From assembly GCF_037908215.1 (NCBI RefSeq), contig NZ_JBBLZC010000004.1, positions 181,416 to 245,415 on the forward strand: 64,000 bases of DNA. Direction: 5' to 3'. The translations under genes and the position numbers were made by a program. Source of the DNA: Benzoatithermus flavus (lineage in GTDB: Bacteria; Pseudomonadota; Alphaproteobacteria; Geminicoccales; Geminicoccaceae). This document shows, in pieces, positions 18,169 through 26,187 of this stretch. Every line of letters begins with the position of its first letter. Position 1 is the first letter of the stretch. The notes under the pieces are model-generated. The model worked only from the letters and a program-made list of their open reading frames with translations. It was not told the origin of the DNA and made no database searches.

Positions 18169-18933
18169 TCATCCCTGATGATCGTGGGCGAGGGTTTCGG
18201 GCTGCCAGCGCACGACCGCCCGAGCCCCCCGATCGACGGCGAGCCACAGGGCCAGCGCCATGACCGCGAGCACGAGCAGCGCCGCGAACATGAGGTCGAC
18301 CTGCATGCGGGCGTTGGCGTGGAGCATGAGGTAGCCGAGACCGGCGGAGGAGCCGACCCACTCGCCGACCACGGCCCCGATCGGTGCCACGGCGGCGGCG
18401 ACGCGCAGGCCCGAGGCGAGGGCGGGCAGCGCCGCCGGGATGCGGATGCGGGTGAGGATGGCGAAAGCGCTCGCGTCCATGACGCGGGCAAGCTCGATCC
18501 ACCCCGGCTCGGTGCGGCGCAGCCCGTCGAGGAAGGCGGCCGTGACCGGGAAGAAGATGATGATGACCGCCATCGCGACCTTGGAGGCCATGCCGTAGCC
18601 GAGCCAGAGCACGAGAAGGGGGGCGAGCGCGAACACCGGCAGCGCCTGGCTCACGACCAGAAGCGGCATGAGCCAGCGCCGGGCATGACGTGAGGCGGCA
18701 ATGAGCACGGCACTGGCCGCGCCGAACAGGCTGCCGAGCAGGATGCCCAACACGATCTCGCTCAGCGTCACGGCGGCATGGCGCAGAATGAGCTCGTGCT
18801 GTGCTGCAAGTGCCGTGAGCACGCGGCCGGGGCCCGGCAGGATGAAGGGCGGCAGGCCCGCCGCCCGGACCAGAAGCTCCCAGGCGAGGAGGATGCCGGC
18901 GGCGGTGACGAGCGGGCGTAAGAATCGACTCAC
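18169..18933 (-). CDS. thiX: ThiX-type ABC transporter permease
   Basis: A 254-residue inner-membrane permease of the BPD_transp_1 class with about six hydrophobic helices. The cytoplasmic coupling loop is in ILTRIRIPAALPALASGLRV (EAA-type loop). It pairs with the ATPase upstream and the binding protein downstream to form an HMP-precursor importer. The start is GTG at 18933, which overlaps the stop of the ATPase gene (GTGA). Confidence 0.9.
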   Translation of the reverse strand: MSRFLRPLVTAAGILLAWELLVRAAGLPPFILPGPGRVLTALAAQHELILRHAAVTLSEIVLGILLGSLFGAASAVLIAASRHARRWLMPLLVVSQALPVFALAPLLVLWLGYGMASKVAMAVIIIFFPVTAAFLDGLRRTEPGWIELARVMDASAFAILTRIRIPAALPALASGLRVAAAVAPIGAVVGEWVGSSAGLGYLMLHANARMQVDLMFAALLVLAVMALALWLAVDRGARAVVRWQPETLAHDHQG

Positions 18934-19715
18934 GACGCTTCCTCCAGAAGCGCCGCAGAGCGGGTCAGCTCCCTCAGGAGCTCGGCTTCGAGCGCCAGGA
19001 GTGCCTGATCGGCGGGATCGCGCGGCGGGGGGCCCTTGGGCAGGAGCGGCCCGCGCGGCGTGGCGGGGCGGCCGCTCAGGACGTAGAGCCGGTGGCCGAG
19101 CCGCAGCGCCTCCAGGGGATTGTGGGTGACGAGGAGCACGGTGCGACCCGCGAGGAGCCCGGCCGCCAGCTCCTGCAGCCGATGGCGGGTGATGGCGTCC
19201 AGCGCCGAGAACGGCTCGTCCATGAGGACGATCGGGCGGTCCTCCATGAGCGTGCGGGCGAGTGCCGCGCGCTGGCGCATGCCGCCCGAGAGGGCCGCCG
19301 GCAGCGCCTCGGCATGGCGCTCGAGGCCCACACGGGCGAGGAGCTCTCGCGCCTGGTCGCGCAAGCGCCGCCGCTCGGCGCGCGTGGTGCCGCGCAGGCG
19401 GTAGCCCAGGATGACGTTCTCGATCACCGGCAGCCAGGGCAGGAGCAGATCCTGCTGCGCCATCAGCGCCACCCGGCCTTCGAGCCCACGGCCATCGTCG
19501 GTGACGACGAGGGCACCGGGAGCGAGGCCCGCGATCAGGCGAAGGAGGCTGGTCTTGCCGACACCCGAAGGCCCGAGCAGGCAGGTCCAAAGAGCTCCCT
19601 CGAGCCGAAAGCGCATGTTCTCGAACAGAACCGTGCCGTCGTAGACGAGCCTGCGCACACCCACGGTGAGGCCGGGCGCGGTAGGAGCGGATGCTCCCGA
19701 TCCGGGCTCAGGCAC
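18930..19715 (-). CDS. thiZ: ThiZ-type ABC transporter ATPase
   Basis: Energises the ThiXYZ importer. The 261-residue ATPase shows Walker A LLGPSGVGKTSLLRLIAG, a Q-loop in LMAQQDLLLPWLPV, the signature ALSGGMRQRAALART, Walker B IVLMDEPFSALDA and the switch His in LLVTHNPLEALRLG. GTG at 19715 is preferred because GCGGGG lies at a proper distance; GTG at 19721 is possible. Either start overlaps the end of the TRAP receptor gene by a few bases. Confidence 0.88.
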   Translation of the reverse strand: MPEPGSGASAPTAPGLTVGVRRLVYDGTVLFENMRFRLEGALWTCLLGPSGVGKTSLLRLIAGLAPGALVVTDDGRGLEGRVALMAQQDLLLPWLPVIENVILGYRLRGTTRAERRRLRDQARELLARVGLERHAEALPAALSGGMRQRAALARTLMEDRPIVLMDEPFSALDAITRHRLQELAAGLLAGRTVLLVTHNPLEALRLGHRLYVLSGRPATPRGPLLPKGPPPRDPADQALLALEAELLRELTRSAALLEEAS

Positions 19716-20790
19716 CGCCACCCCGCGAGCCGAGATAGGCTTCGGCCGAGACGCGCGACCAGGACTCGATGCGCTGCCGCGCCTCCTGATAGGAGCGCTG
19801 GATCCGCCGGTCGAGGTCGCTGCCGGCGGTGAAGCCGGCCAGGATCTCCTCGCTCGCGCGCCGCGCCGCTGCCACGATATCGGCGGGCCAGCGGCGGAGC
19901 TGCACGCCGTGCTGCTCGACCAGCGTTGCGAGCGCCTGGCCGTCGCGCCAGTCGGCCTCGGCCAGCGTGTAGGCATTCTCGGCGGCGCAGGCGTTGGCGA
20001 CCACCGCCTTGAGGTCGTCCGGGAGGCTCTGCCAGGCTCCGAGGCCGACCAGGCACTCGGCGGTACCATTGGGCTTCGTGAAGGTGGGCCAGTAATAGAA
20101 CTTCGCGACCTGGTGGAAGCCGGCGGCGAGGTCGCTCGCCGGACCCAGGAACTCGACCCCGTCGATGGTGCCGTTCTGCAGCGCCGGGTAGATGTCGGGG
20201 ACGCCCATGGCAACCGTGACCGCGCCCAAGCGCTGGAACAGCTCGCCGCCGAGCCCGGCGCTGCGGAGCTTCAGCCCTTCGAGATCGGCGAGACCTTTCA
20301 GCTCGCGCTTGAACCAGCCGCCCATCTGGAAACTCGAGTTGCCGGCCATGAACGGCTTGATGCCGAAAGACGCATAGAGCTCGTCCCAGAGCGCCTGCCC
20401 GCCGCCGTGCTCGATCCAGGCGGCGTGCTCGGCAGGGGTGAGCCCGAACGGCACGGTCGTGAAGAACGAGGCGGCCTTGACCTTGCCGGCCCAGTAGAAC
20501 GAGGCCGTGTGCGCCATCTCGGCCGCACCCGAATAGACCGCATCGAACACCTGCAGCGCCGGTACGAGTTCGCCCGCGGCATAGAGCTGGACCATGAGCC
20601 GGCCACCGCTCATCCGGGCGATCCGGTCGGCCAGGCGCTGCGCGTTCATGCCGGGGCCGGGCAGATTGCGCGGCCAGGAGGTCACCATCCGCCAGCGCAA
20701 GGGCGTTTGCGCCCGCAACACCGCGGGTGCGCCGAGCGTGCCGGCGGCAGTACCGGCCGCGAGCAGCCGGCGACGGGTGGCAGCGCTCAC
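19708..20790 (-). CDS. TRAP-type (DctP family) solute-binding protein in the thiamine operon
   Basis: A 360-residue periplasmic receptor. The N-terminus carries a twin-arginine-like signal (ATRRRLLAAGTAAG) ending near AVLRAQ. The mature protein starts LRWRMVTSWPRNLPGPG and contains GGRLMVQLYAAGELVPALQV and QNGTIDGVEFLGPASD, typical of DctP/TakP receptors that bind 2-oxo acids or other carboxylates. No TRAP permease (DctQ/DctM) exists anywhere in the window. GTG at 20790 overlaps the thiD stop (GTGA), so it is translated as part of the thiamine operon. The ligand is unknown; a thiamine precursor or breakdown product is inferred from position only. Confidence 0.85.
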   Translation of the reverse strand: MSAATRRRLLAAGTAAGTLGAPAVLRAQTPLRWRMVTSWPRNLPGPGMNAQRLADRIARMSGGRLMVQLYAAGELVPALQVFDAVYSGAAEMAHTASFYWAGKVKAASFFTTVPFGLTPAEHAAWIEHGGGQALWDELYASFGIKPFMAGNSSFQMGGWFKRELKGLADLEGLKLRSAGLGGELFQRLGAVTVAMGVPDIYPALQNGTIDGVEFLGPASDLAAGFHQVAKFYYWPTFTKPNGTAECLVGLGAWQSLPDDLKAVVANACAAENAYTLAEADWRDGQALATLVEQHGVQLRRWPADIVAAARRASEEILAGFTAGSDLDRRIQRSYQEARQRIESWSRVSAEAYLGSRGGGA

Positions 20791-21608
20791 GGGGCGATCT
20801 CCAGTTGTGGCCAGAGGGCATGGAAGTGGTGCACGGGACCGACACCGTGGCCGATGCCGAGCGTGTCGCCGGCGGCGATGGCGGCGGCGAGCCATTCCTT
20901 GGCCTCGGCCACCGCCTGCGGCAGCGGCCGGCCGCGGGCGAGAAGGGCCGCGATCGCGGCCGAGAGCGTGCAGCCCGTGCCGTGGGTGTGGCGGGTGTGG
21001 ATGCGGGGCGATTCCAGCCAGTAGAGCTCGCCGCCGTGCAGGAGCAGGTCGGGGCTCTCCTCGCTGCTCGGCAGATGCCCGCCCTTGAGGAGCACGCTCT
21101 TGGGGCCGAGCCCCTGCAGGCGGGCCGCGACCGATGGCATCTGCCGCCGCTCGCCGATCGGCGGCTCGTGCAGGAGCACACCGGCCTCGGGCAGGTTCGG
21201 CGTGATCAGGCTGGCCAAGGGTAGCAGGCGCTCACGCAGGGCTGCTACGGCCTCGTCGAGCAGGAGCTTGTCGCCGCTCTTCGCCACCATTACGGGATCG
21301 AGTACGATCCAGCGCGGCTTCCAGGTCGCGAGCCCTTCGGCCACGGCGGCGATGATCTCGGGCGTGCCGAGCATCCCGATCTTGACCGCGACCACGGCGA
21401 GATCGCCGAACACCGAATCCATCTGCTGGCGAACGAAGGCGGGATCGACGGCATGGATGCCCTGCACGCCCAGCGTGTTCTGCGCGGTGAGGGCGGTGAT
21501 CACCGAGCAACCGTAGACGCCGAGCGCCGAGAAGGTCTTGAGATCGGCCTGGATACCGGCGCCGCCGCCGCTATCCGAGCCGGCGATGGTGAGGGCTACC
21601 GGGGTCAT
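20787..21608 (-). CDS. thiD: Hydroxymethylpyrimidine/phosphomethylpyrimidine kinase
   Basis: Phosphorylates HMP twice to HMP diphosphate, the pyrimidine partner for ThiE. The 273-residue ribokinase-fold protein shows ALTIAGSDSGGGAGIQADLK, GVYGCSVITALTAQNT, WIVLDPVMVAKSGDKLL, LITPNLPEAGVLL, VLLKGGHL and the anion-hole THGTGCTLSAAIAALLA. It overlaps thiE2 upstream and the TRAP receptor gene downstream by 4 bases each. Confidence 0.96.
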   Translation of the reverse strand: MTPVALTIAGSDSGGGAGIQADLKTFSALGVYGCSVITALTAQNTLGVQGIHAVDPAFVRQQMDSVFGDLAVVAVKIGMLGTPEIIAAVAEGLATWKPRWIVLDPVMVAKSGDKLLLDEAVAALRERLLPLASLITPNLPEAGVLLHEPPIGERRQMPSVAARLQGLGPKSVLLKGGHLPSSEESPDLLLHGGELYWLESPRIHTRHTHGTGCTLSAAIAALLARGRPLPQAVAEAKEWLAAAIAAGDTLGIGHGVGPVHHFHALWPQLEIAP

Positions 21609-22273
21609 GCGCTCTCCTTGCGGGCAAGGGCCTCGTCGACCACGCCGCGCAGACGCCGCGTCGCGGCCTCGACGTCGTCGGCCATGAAGATGTCGGCGAT
21701 CACGGCGACGCCGTCGGTGCCGGCGGCGATCACCTCATGGGCATTCAGGTGCGTGATCCCGGCGATGCCGCAGCAGGGAAAGCGCGGCAGCCTGCCGTGC
21801 AGCCGGGCGACGAGCCGGGCGAGCCCGGCGGGTCCGATCGGCGGGTCCTCGCTCGCCTTGCTGGTGGTGACGAACACGGGCCCGATGCCGGCATAGTCGA
21901 CGATGCCGGACTCGATCCGGTCGGCCTCGTCCGGATGATGGACCGTCGCACCGATGATCGCCTTGCGTCCGAGCAGGCGCCGCGCATCCTCGGGCGCCAT
22001 GTCGTCCTGGCCGAGATGCACGCCCGCAGCACCCACGGCGAGCACCACGTCGACCCGATCGTTGATCAGGAGCGGCACGGCGAAGGGCTCGAGCGCCGCC
22101 CGCACGGCCCGCGCCGCCGCCACCACCTCGCGCGTCCGGGTGCGCTTGTCGCGGAGCTGGACGAGGGTGGCGCCACCCCGTGCTGCGGCCGCCGCCATCG
22201 CGGCGAGTGGCCGTTCCCGGCAGCGGGTCGGGTCGAGCACGGCGTAGACGCGAAGATCGAGCGGTGGGCTCAT
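21605..22273 (-). CDS. thiE: Thiamine-phosphate synthase paralogue (divergent copy)
   Basis: A second ThiE-like TIM barrel of 222 residues in the same operon. Conserved features are VYAVLDPTRC, GATLVQLRDKRTRTREV, LLINDRVDVVLAVGAAGVHL and GQDDMAPEDARRLLG. The phosphate-binding loop reads GIGPVFVTTSKASEDPPIG, where the canonical copy has GVGPIFATATKEDA, and the late loop reads CCGIAGI rather than AIGGI. It could be a specialised synthase or a relative of TenI; which copy carries the main flux cannot be told. It overlaps thiM2 and thiD by 4 bases each. Confidence 0.85.
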   Translation of the reverse strand: MSPPLDLRVYAVLDPTRCRERPLAAMAAAAARGGATLVQLRDKRTRTREVVAAARAVRAALEPFAVPLLINDRVDVVLAVGAAGVHLGQDDMAPEDARRLLGRKAIIGATVHHPDEADRIESGIVDYAGIGPVFVTTSKASEDPPIGPAGLARLVARLHGRLPRFPCCGIAGITHLNAHEVIAAGTDGVAVIADIFMADDVEAATRRLRGVVDEALARKESA

Positions 22274-23055
22274 CGCACCCGTCCCCGTTCGAGGAGATCG
22301 CGCTCGTCCAGCCGGTAGAGCGCATCCAGAAGCTCGACCGCGAAGCTGCCGGGGCCGCGCGCGCGGGCAGCGGCGAGCTCGCCCGCGACGCCCATGACGA
22401 GGAGCGCTGCCACGGCGGCGGTCCAAGAATCGGGCTCGATGGCGAGGAAGGCGCCGGCCAGCGCCGAAGCGGCGCAGCCCACCGCCGTGACCGCGGCCAT
22501 GAGCGGGCTGCCGTTCGCGATCTCGGCCGTGCGCGCCCCGTCCGTGACGAGATCCGAAGGTCCGGTCCGGGCGACGACCGTGCCGGCGGCGCAGGCGAGC
22601 GTTCGGGGATCCCCACCCTCGGCGAAGCACGCGATCTCGGCCGCGTTACCACGGACGAGGGCCGGGCGGCGCGCCAGCAGGCGGCGGGCGAACTTCCGCC
22701 GGCTCGGGCTCAGCTCGACCTTGACGGGATCGAGCAGCCAGGGCCGGCCGAGCTCTGGCGCCGCCTCGGTCGCCGCGAGGATCGCCGCCTCGCGTGCGGG
22801 ATCGAGCATACCGAGATTGACGACGAGAGCGCTCGTTCCGGCGACGAAGTCGCGGACCGTCTCGGGATCGGCGCTCAGGCTGGGCTCGGCACCGACGGCG
22901 AGGAGCACGTTGGCCGAAAGCGTCAGCGCTGCGGGATTGGTGAGGCAATGGACCATGGGCCGCTCCTCGCGCACCCGTGCGAGGAGCCCGGCTGCGGCCG
23001 GGAACACGGCGGCGGGCGCCGCCGCGGCCGGTTCGGGCACAGATGGGACCGTCAT
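22270..23055 (-). CDS. thiM: Hydroxyethylthiazole kinase paralogue (divergent copy)
   Basis: First gene of the operon, 261 residues. Shared family motifs are CLTNPAALTLSANVLLAVGA, NLGMLDP, VRGNAAEIACFAEGG, GPSDLVTDGARTAEIANG and the late GCAASALAGAF with the active-site cysteine. The motif that reads DPVGAGATAYR in the canonical copy is DPVKVELSPSRRKF here, and the Gly-Lys-Gly-Val-Asp stretch is absent. The fold should be kept but the substrate pocket may differ. Translation starts at ATG 23055, whose Shine-Dalgarno sequence lies in a hairpin downstream of the TPP riboswitch. Confidence 0.8.
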   Translation of the reverse strand: MTVPSVPEPAAAAPAAVFPAAAGLLARVREERPMVHCLTNPAALTLSANVLLAVGAEPSLSADPETVRDFVAGTSALVVNLGMLDPAREAAILAATEAAPELGRPWLLDPVKVELSPSRRKFARRLLARRPALVRGNAAEIACFAEGGDPRTLACAAGTVVARTGPSDLVTDGARTAEIANGSPLMAAVTAVGCAASALAGAFLAIEPDSWTAAVAALLVMGVAGELAAARARGPGSFAVELLDALYRLDERDLLERGRVR

Positions 23056-23056
23056 G

Positions 23057-23084
23057 CCTCCCTCGCGCGACGAAGAGGCGAGGG
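23057..23084 (-). promoter_or_regulatory. Hairpin that can hide the thiM2 ribosome-binding site
   Basis: On the minus strand CCCTCGC (23078-23084) and GCGAGGG (23060-23066) form a perfect 7-pair stem with an 11-base loop. The Shine-Dalgarno GAGGGAGG (23057-23064) lies partly in the 3' arm, just before ATG 23055. This is the layout expected for a riboswitch expression platform that controls translation. Confidence 0.55.
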
Positions 23085-23107
23085 ATCGGTGACCAAGGCG
23101 GCATTCG

Positions 23108-23210
23108 GCATCTCAATTCCCTTCGCCGGTATGAGCCGGATCAGGTTCGACGGGTCGTGCCGCAGCACCTCTCAGCCCGGACGGAATGTCCGGACACCCC
23201 GATGAGATGC
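23108..23210 (-). ncRNA. TPP riboswitch (THI element)
   Basis: Read on the minus strand, the element opens with GCATCTCA (23203-23210) and closes with TGAGATGC (23108-23115), which pair perfectly as stem P1. Inside are the conserved blocks CTGAGAGG, GACCCGTCGAACCTGATC and ACCGGCGAAGGGA of the THI-box fold. It binds thiamine diphosphate and should switch off the whole downstream operon. Its 5' end lies 6 bases after the -10 box of the promoter, so transcription starts at or next to P1. Confidence 0.93.
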
Positions 23211-23215
23211 GACCT

Positions 23216-23244
23216 TATGTAGAGAGGCAGGCTGCGGCTGGCAA
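23216..23244 (-). promoter_or_regulatory. Sigma70-type promoter of the thiamine operon
   Basis: On the minus strand TTGCCA (23239-23244) and TACATA (23216-23221) are separated by exactly 17 bases. The predicted start near 23210 coincides with the first base of riboswitch stem P1. The 236 bases beyond it, up to 23480, hold nothing recognised. Confidence 0.6.
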
Positions 23245-23480
23245 TGGCGCGGCGCGCTCTGCCCGGGACAATCGGGTGAACGGGCCAGCGTTCGGCCGCG
23301 GATGAGACGGTCGAGGTGGTCGAGGCTTCAGCCGGCGAGCTTTCCTCGGCTCTTCGGGCCAGTGGCGGGTTCGGCCCGACGCAGGAGACGAAGCGCCGGG
23401 TACGCGATTACTGCCATGGTCTCCGGCGCGTGCCCTTTCGCCGCCTGTCGGCCGCGCCCGCCGCAGCTGCTCGCACCCGT

Positions 23481-23855
23481 TCAGATCTCCCTGCAATCGG
23501 CATAGTCGCGCCCGCCCGCGACCCGCAGATAGGCTCTTCCGTCACCCACGGTGAGCTGCACGTTGTCCTCACCGTAGCGGCGCTCGTCACCCTCCCGGTC
23601 CCGCAGCCGGAGCCGGTAGGTCCTGTCGCCGGCTTCGACGGTGGCGCGGTCACGATCCTCGTTGAGCGTGACGCGGAGCCTCCGGTCGTCGTTGCAGCGG
23701 TAGCTGATGGAGCGGCCTTCGTCGCTCCCGGTGAGCGAGCCGAGGCCGAACATACCGCGGCCGTGATCCGAGGACGAGCCAGCGCAGGCGGCGAGCGCCA
23801 GCGGTGCGACGAACAGGGCGAGCCGCACCACCGAGCGGTGGCAGAGCCTGTTCAT
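23481..23855 (-). CDS. Lipoprotein, MliC-type lysozyme-inhibitor-like
   Basis: A 124-residue lipoprotein. The signal peptide ends in the lipobox LALAAC, so Cys23 is expected to be lipidated. The mature part starts with a Ser/Gly-rich stretch. It then has ISYRCNDDRRLRVTLNEDRD, an arrangement like the MliC/PliC beta-barrel inhibitors of C-type lysozyme, and closes with YADCREI. The cysteines in YRC and DCRE would form the family disulfide. The inhibitor role is inferred; the similarity is short. It lies downstream of mltA in the same direction, consistent with a cell-wall theme. Confidence 0.65.
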   Translation of the reverse strand: MNRLCHRSVVRLALFVAPLALAACAGSSSDHGRGMFGLGSLTGSDEGRSISYRCNDDRRLRVTLNEDRDRATVEAGDRTYRLRLRDREGDERRYGEDNVQLTVGDGRAYLRVAGGRDYADCREI

Positions 23856-23981
23856 GGGGAAAGCTCCCTAATCGTGGTGGCTGCGGAGCATAACCGGTCG
23901 GAGCCTGCCCGGTGCCGGACCCGTCAGCATACCAAGGAGCGCTCCGGATCGGTTTCTCCTCGCGCGAGGGACAGCCGACGC

Positions 23982-25190
23982 TCAGCTCGTCGGCGCCAGC
24001 CGCCGCGGCAGGAGGATGAACAGGCGCCCCTGGCTCTGCATGTGGCCGGCGAGATGCTCGGCCAGAGGCCCGGCCCCCCAGAACAGGTCGCCCCGCACGG
24101 GCCCGCGGATGGCGCCCCCGGTGTCCTGGGCCACGACGAGACGACGCAGCGGCCGGTTGCCGTCGGGATAGGGGGCGGTCGCGTCGAGCCAGAGCGGTGC
24201 TCCGAGCGGCAGGAACTTGCGGTCGACCGCGAGCGACCGGCCGGGAACGAGCGGCACGCCCTGGGCACCCAGAGGGCCGGAAGCGTGCGCGAGGTCCGGC
24301 AGCTCGCGGAAGAACACGTAGGAGCGGTTCTTCGCCATCACCTCGGGTGCCTGGTCGGGATGGGCCTCGAGCCATTCCCGGATCGCCTGCATCGACATCC
24401 GCTCCTTGGGGATCGCTTCCATCTCCAGGAGATCCTTGCCGATGGCACGATAGGGATGACCGTTCTGATCGGCGTAGCCGACCCGGACGGTCTCGCCGTC
24501 CGTGAGGCGGATCTGGCCCGAGCCCTGGATCTCGAGGAAGAAGCGCGCGATCGGATCGTCGACCCAGAGCAGTTCGAGGTCGCGGCCGGCAAGGGCACCG
24601 CTCTCGATCTTCGCCCGATCGGGATAGGGAACGAGCCTGCCCTTCTCGACCCGGCCGGCGATGCGGCGCCCGGCGAGCTCGGGATCGAAGGCACCCAGAT
24701 CGACCGTGACGAGATCGGCCGGCCGCTTCAGGAGCGGGTAGCGAAAGCGCGCATCGGGCGTGCGCGAGCCCGAGAGCAGCGGCTCGTAGTAGCCCGTGAA
24801 CAGGCCCTCGGGGTCACCGCGGTCCGTCACCCGGAAGGGAACGAACTCGGCCGCGAAGAACGCGCGCGCCGCTTCGGGCGTCCCGACCCGGGCGGCAGCA
24901 TCCGCCGCCACACAGGCGGGCAGCCAGTCGGCGACGCTGCCGGCGAAGCCGCCGGCTCCACCGAGGCGCGTCTCCGGCGCCTGGCGCGCGAATTGGCCAC
25001 AGCTCGCGCGAAAGGCCTGCAGCGCCTCGCGCGGATCGTCGTCCTCCCAGCCGGGGAGGGCCGTGAAGCTCACGGGCTCGAGCTCGAGGGCGGGCGGCCC
25101 CTTCTTCCGCTCGGTGCAGGCCACGGCGAGCGCGAGCAGCACTGCGAGCGCCACGACGAGTCGTGCGGAGAGGGGAAGCCGGCCGATCAC
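23982..25190 (-). CDS. mltA: Membrane-bound lytic murein transglycosylase A
   Basis: Cleaves the glycan backbone of peptidoglycan to form anhydromuropeptides. The 402-residue protein has a lipobox near LALAVAC (residues 19-25), the MltA domain with GLFTGYYEPLLSGSR and IQGSGQIRLTDG, and a 3D domain with the acidic motif VVAQDTGGAIRGPVRGDLFW near residue 360. GTG at 25190 is chosen because it places the lipoprotein signal at the N-terminus and lies just past the upstream stop. The neighbouring Tim44-like gene is its usual alphaproteobacterial partner. Confidence 0.92.
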   Translation of the reverse strand: MIGRLPLSARLVVALAVLLALAVACTERKKGPPALELEPVSFTALPGWEDDDPREALQAFRASCGQFARQAPETRLGGAGGFAGSVADWLPACVAADAAARVGTPEAARAFFAAEFVPFRVTDRGDPEGLFTGYYEPLLSGSRTPDARFRYPLLKRPADLVTVDLGAFDPELAGRRIAGRVEKGRLVPYPDRAKIESGALAGRDLELLWVDDPIARFFLEIQGSGQIRLTDGETVRVGYADQNGHPYRAIGKDLLEMEAIPKERMSMQAIREWLEAHPDQAPEVMAKNRSYVFFRELPDLAHASGPLGAQGVPLVPGRSLAVDRKFLPLGAPLWLDATAPYPDGNRPLRRLVVAQDTGGAIRGPVRGDLFWGAGPLAEHLAGHMQSQGRLFILLPRRLAPTS

Positions 25191-25201
25191 GTCGGATCGG
25201 A

Positions 25202-25906
25202 TCAGATCGACACGCCCGTCTCGACCAGCTGCCAGTTCGGATCGCGCGAGCGGACGTCGCGCTCGAAGGTCCAAACGTCGACGACCGTGTCGATCCGCCG
25301 CGGGTCGCCCTCGACGATCTCGCCGGCGGCATCACGGGTGACGTTGATCTGCTCGCTCGTGAACCGGACCGTGATCCTGGCTCGCGTACCCACGAGCACC
25401 GCCGCGACGATCTCGACATCGCGAGTGGCGACGAGCTCGGTCGAGAGGACGCGCCCTGCCTGCTCGCGCGCATCGATGGCACCGGCGAACTGCATGAACA
25501 CTTCGTCGGCCAGGAGCGGACGCAGCGTGGCCTTGTCGCCCTTCGCGAACGCCTCGACGATCATGCCGAACGCCGCCTTGGCACCCTGCAGGAAATGCTG
25601 CGGATCGAAGCTCGGGTCGGCACGCCGAATGGCGGCGAGCTCGGCCCGGACCGTCTCGCTAGCGATGCTGCCCGGGGCCGGCTCCTCGACCGGCGAGGCG
25701 GGTGTCCGCTCCGGCAGCGGCACCACGTTGTCGGGGGCGCTCCGGCCTTCGCCGGCCCGGGCAGCCGTACGCTGGCTGATCGGATCGACCCGCGGCCGCT
25801 CGTGTCCGGTCTTGCGGCCGAGCACGCTGCGCAGACGGAACGCGATGAACGCGGCAATCATCGCGAAGAAGAGGATGTCGAGATAAGCGAAGCCGTCGGA
25901 CATCAC
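25202..25906 (-). CDS. Tim44-like domain protein
   Basis: A 234-residue protein with one N-terminal membrane segment (YLDILFFAMIAAFIAFRLR). A variable charged linker (about 30-85) leads to a C-terminal Tim44-like domain, with FLQGAKAAFGMIVEAFAKGD and VWTFERDVRSRDPNWQLVET. This domain is shared with mitochondrial Tim44 and bacterial TimA. Its bacterial role is uncertain, with protein translocation or envelope assembly proposed. It overlooks the secB region divergently and is followed 11 bases later by mltA, an arrangement common in alphaproteobacteria. Confidence 0.88.
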   Translation of the reverse strand: MMSDGFAYLDILFFAMIAAFIAFRLRSVLGRKTGHERPRVDPISQRTAARAGEGRSAPDNVVPLPERTPASPVEEPAPGSIASETVRAELAAIRRADPSFDPQHFLQGAKAAFGMIVEAFAKGDKATLRPLLADEVFMQFAGAIDAREQAGRVLSTELVATRDVEIVAAVLVGTRARITVRFTSEQINVTRDAAGEIVEGDPRRIDTVVDVWTFERDVRSRDPNWQLVETGVSI

Positions 25907-26187
25907 GCTGGATCACTGACCGCCGAGGGCGGAGGGTGGCGAGGAAGGCCGCCCGCGCACGACACCCGTGCGGCCCGGTGCTCGTTCACTATATAGTCCC
26001 CGTGCCGCAAAAACCAACCGGCCGGGCGGCAAGGGGGGTCGGCTCCTCTTGCGTCGCCTCCGTTCCCTTCTCTACAAGGCCCACGCACGGCCACCGCAGG
26101 GCGCACGGCGAAACCGCCGACCGCTCGCGGGCCGTGAGCAGCCGGCGCCCGATCCTGGCGGAGGGCGTCGCAGGAGATCTCGACCGC

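Noticed and set aside
25936..26187. Longer N-terminus for the histidine phosphatase
   Set aside because: The added residues are low complexity, while ATG 26188 has a good ribosome-binding site and places the RHAES motif at the normal distance.
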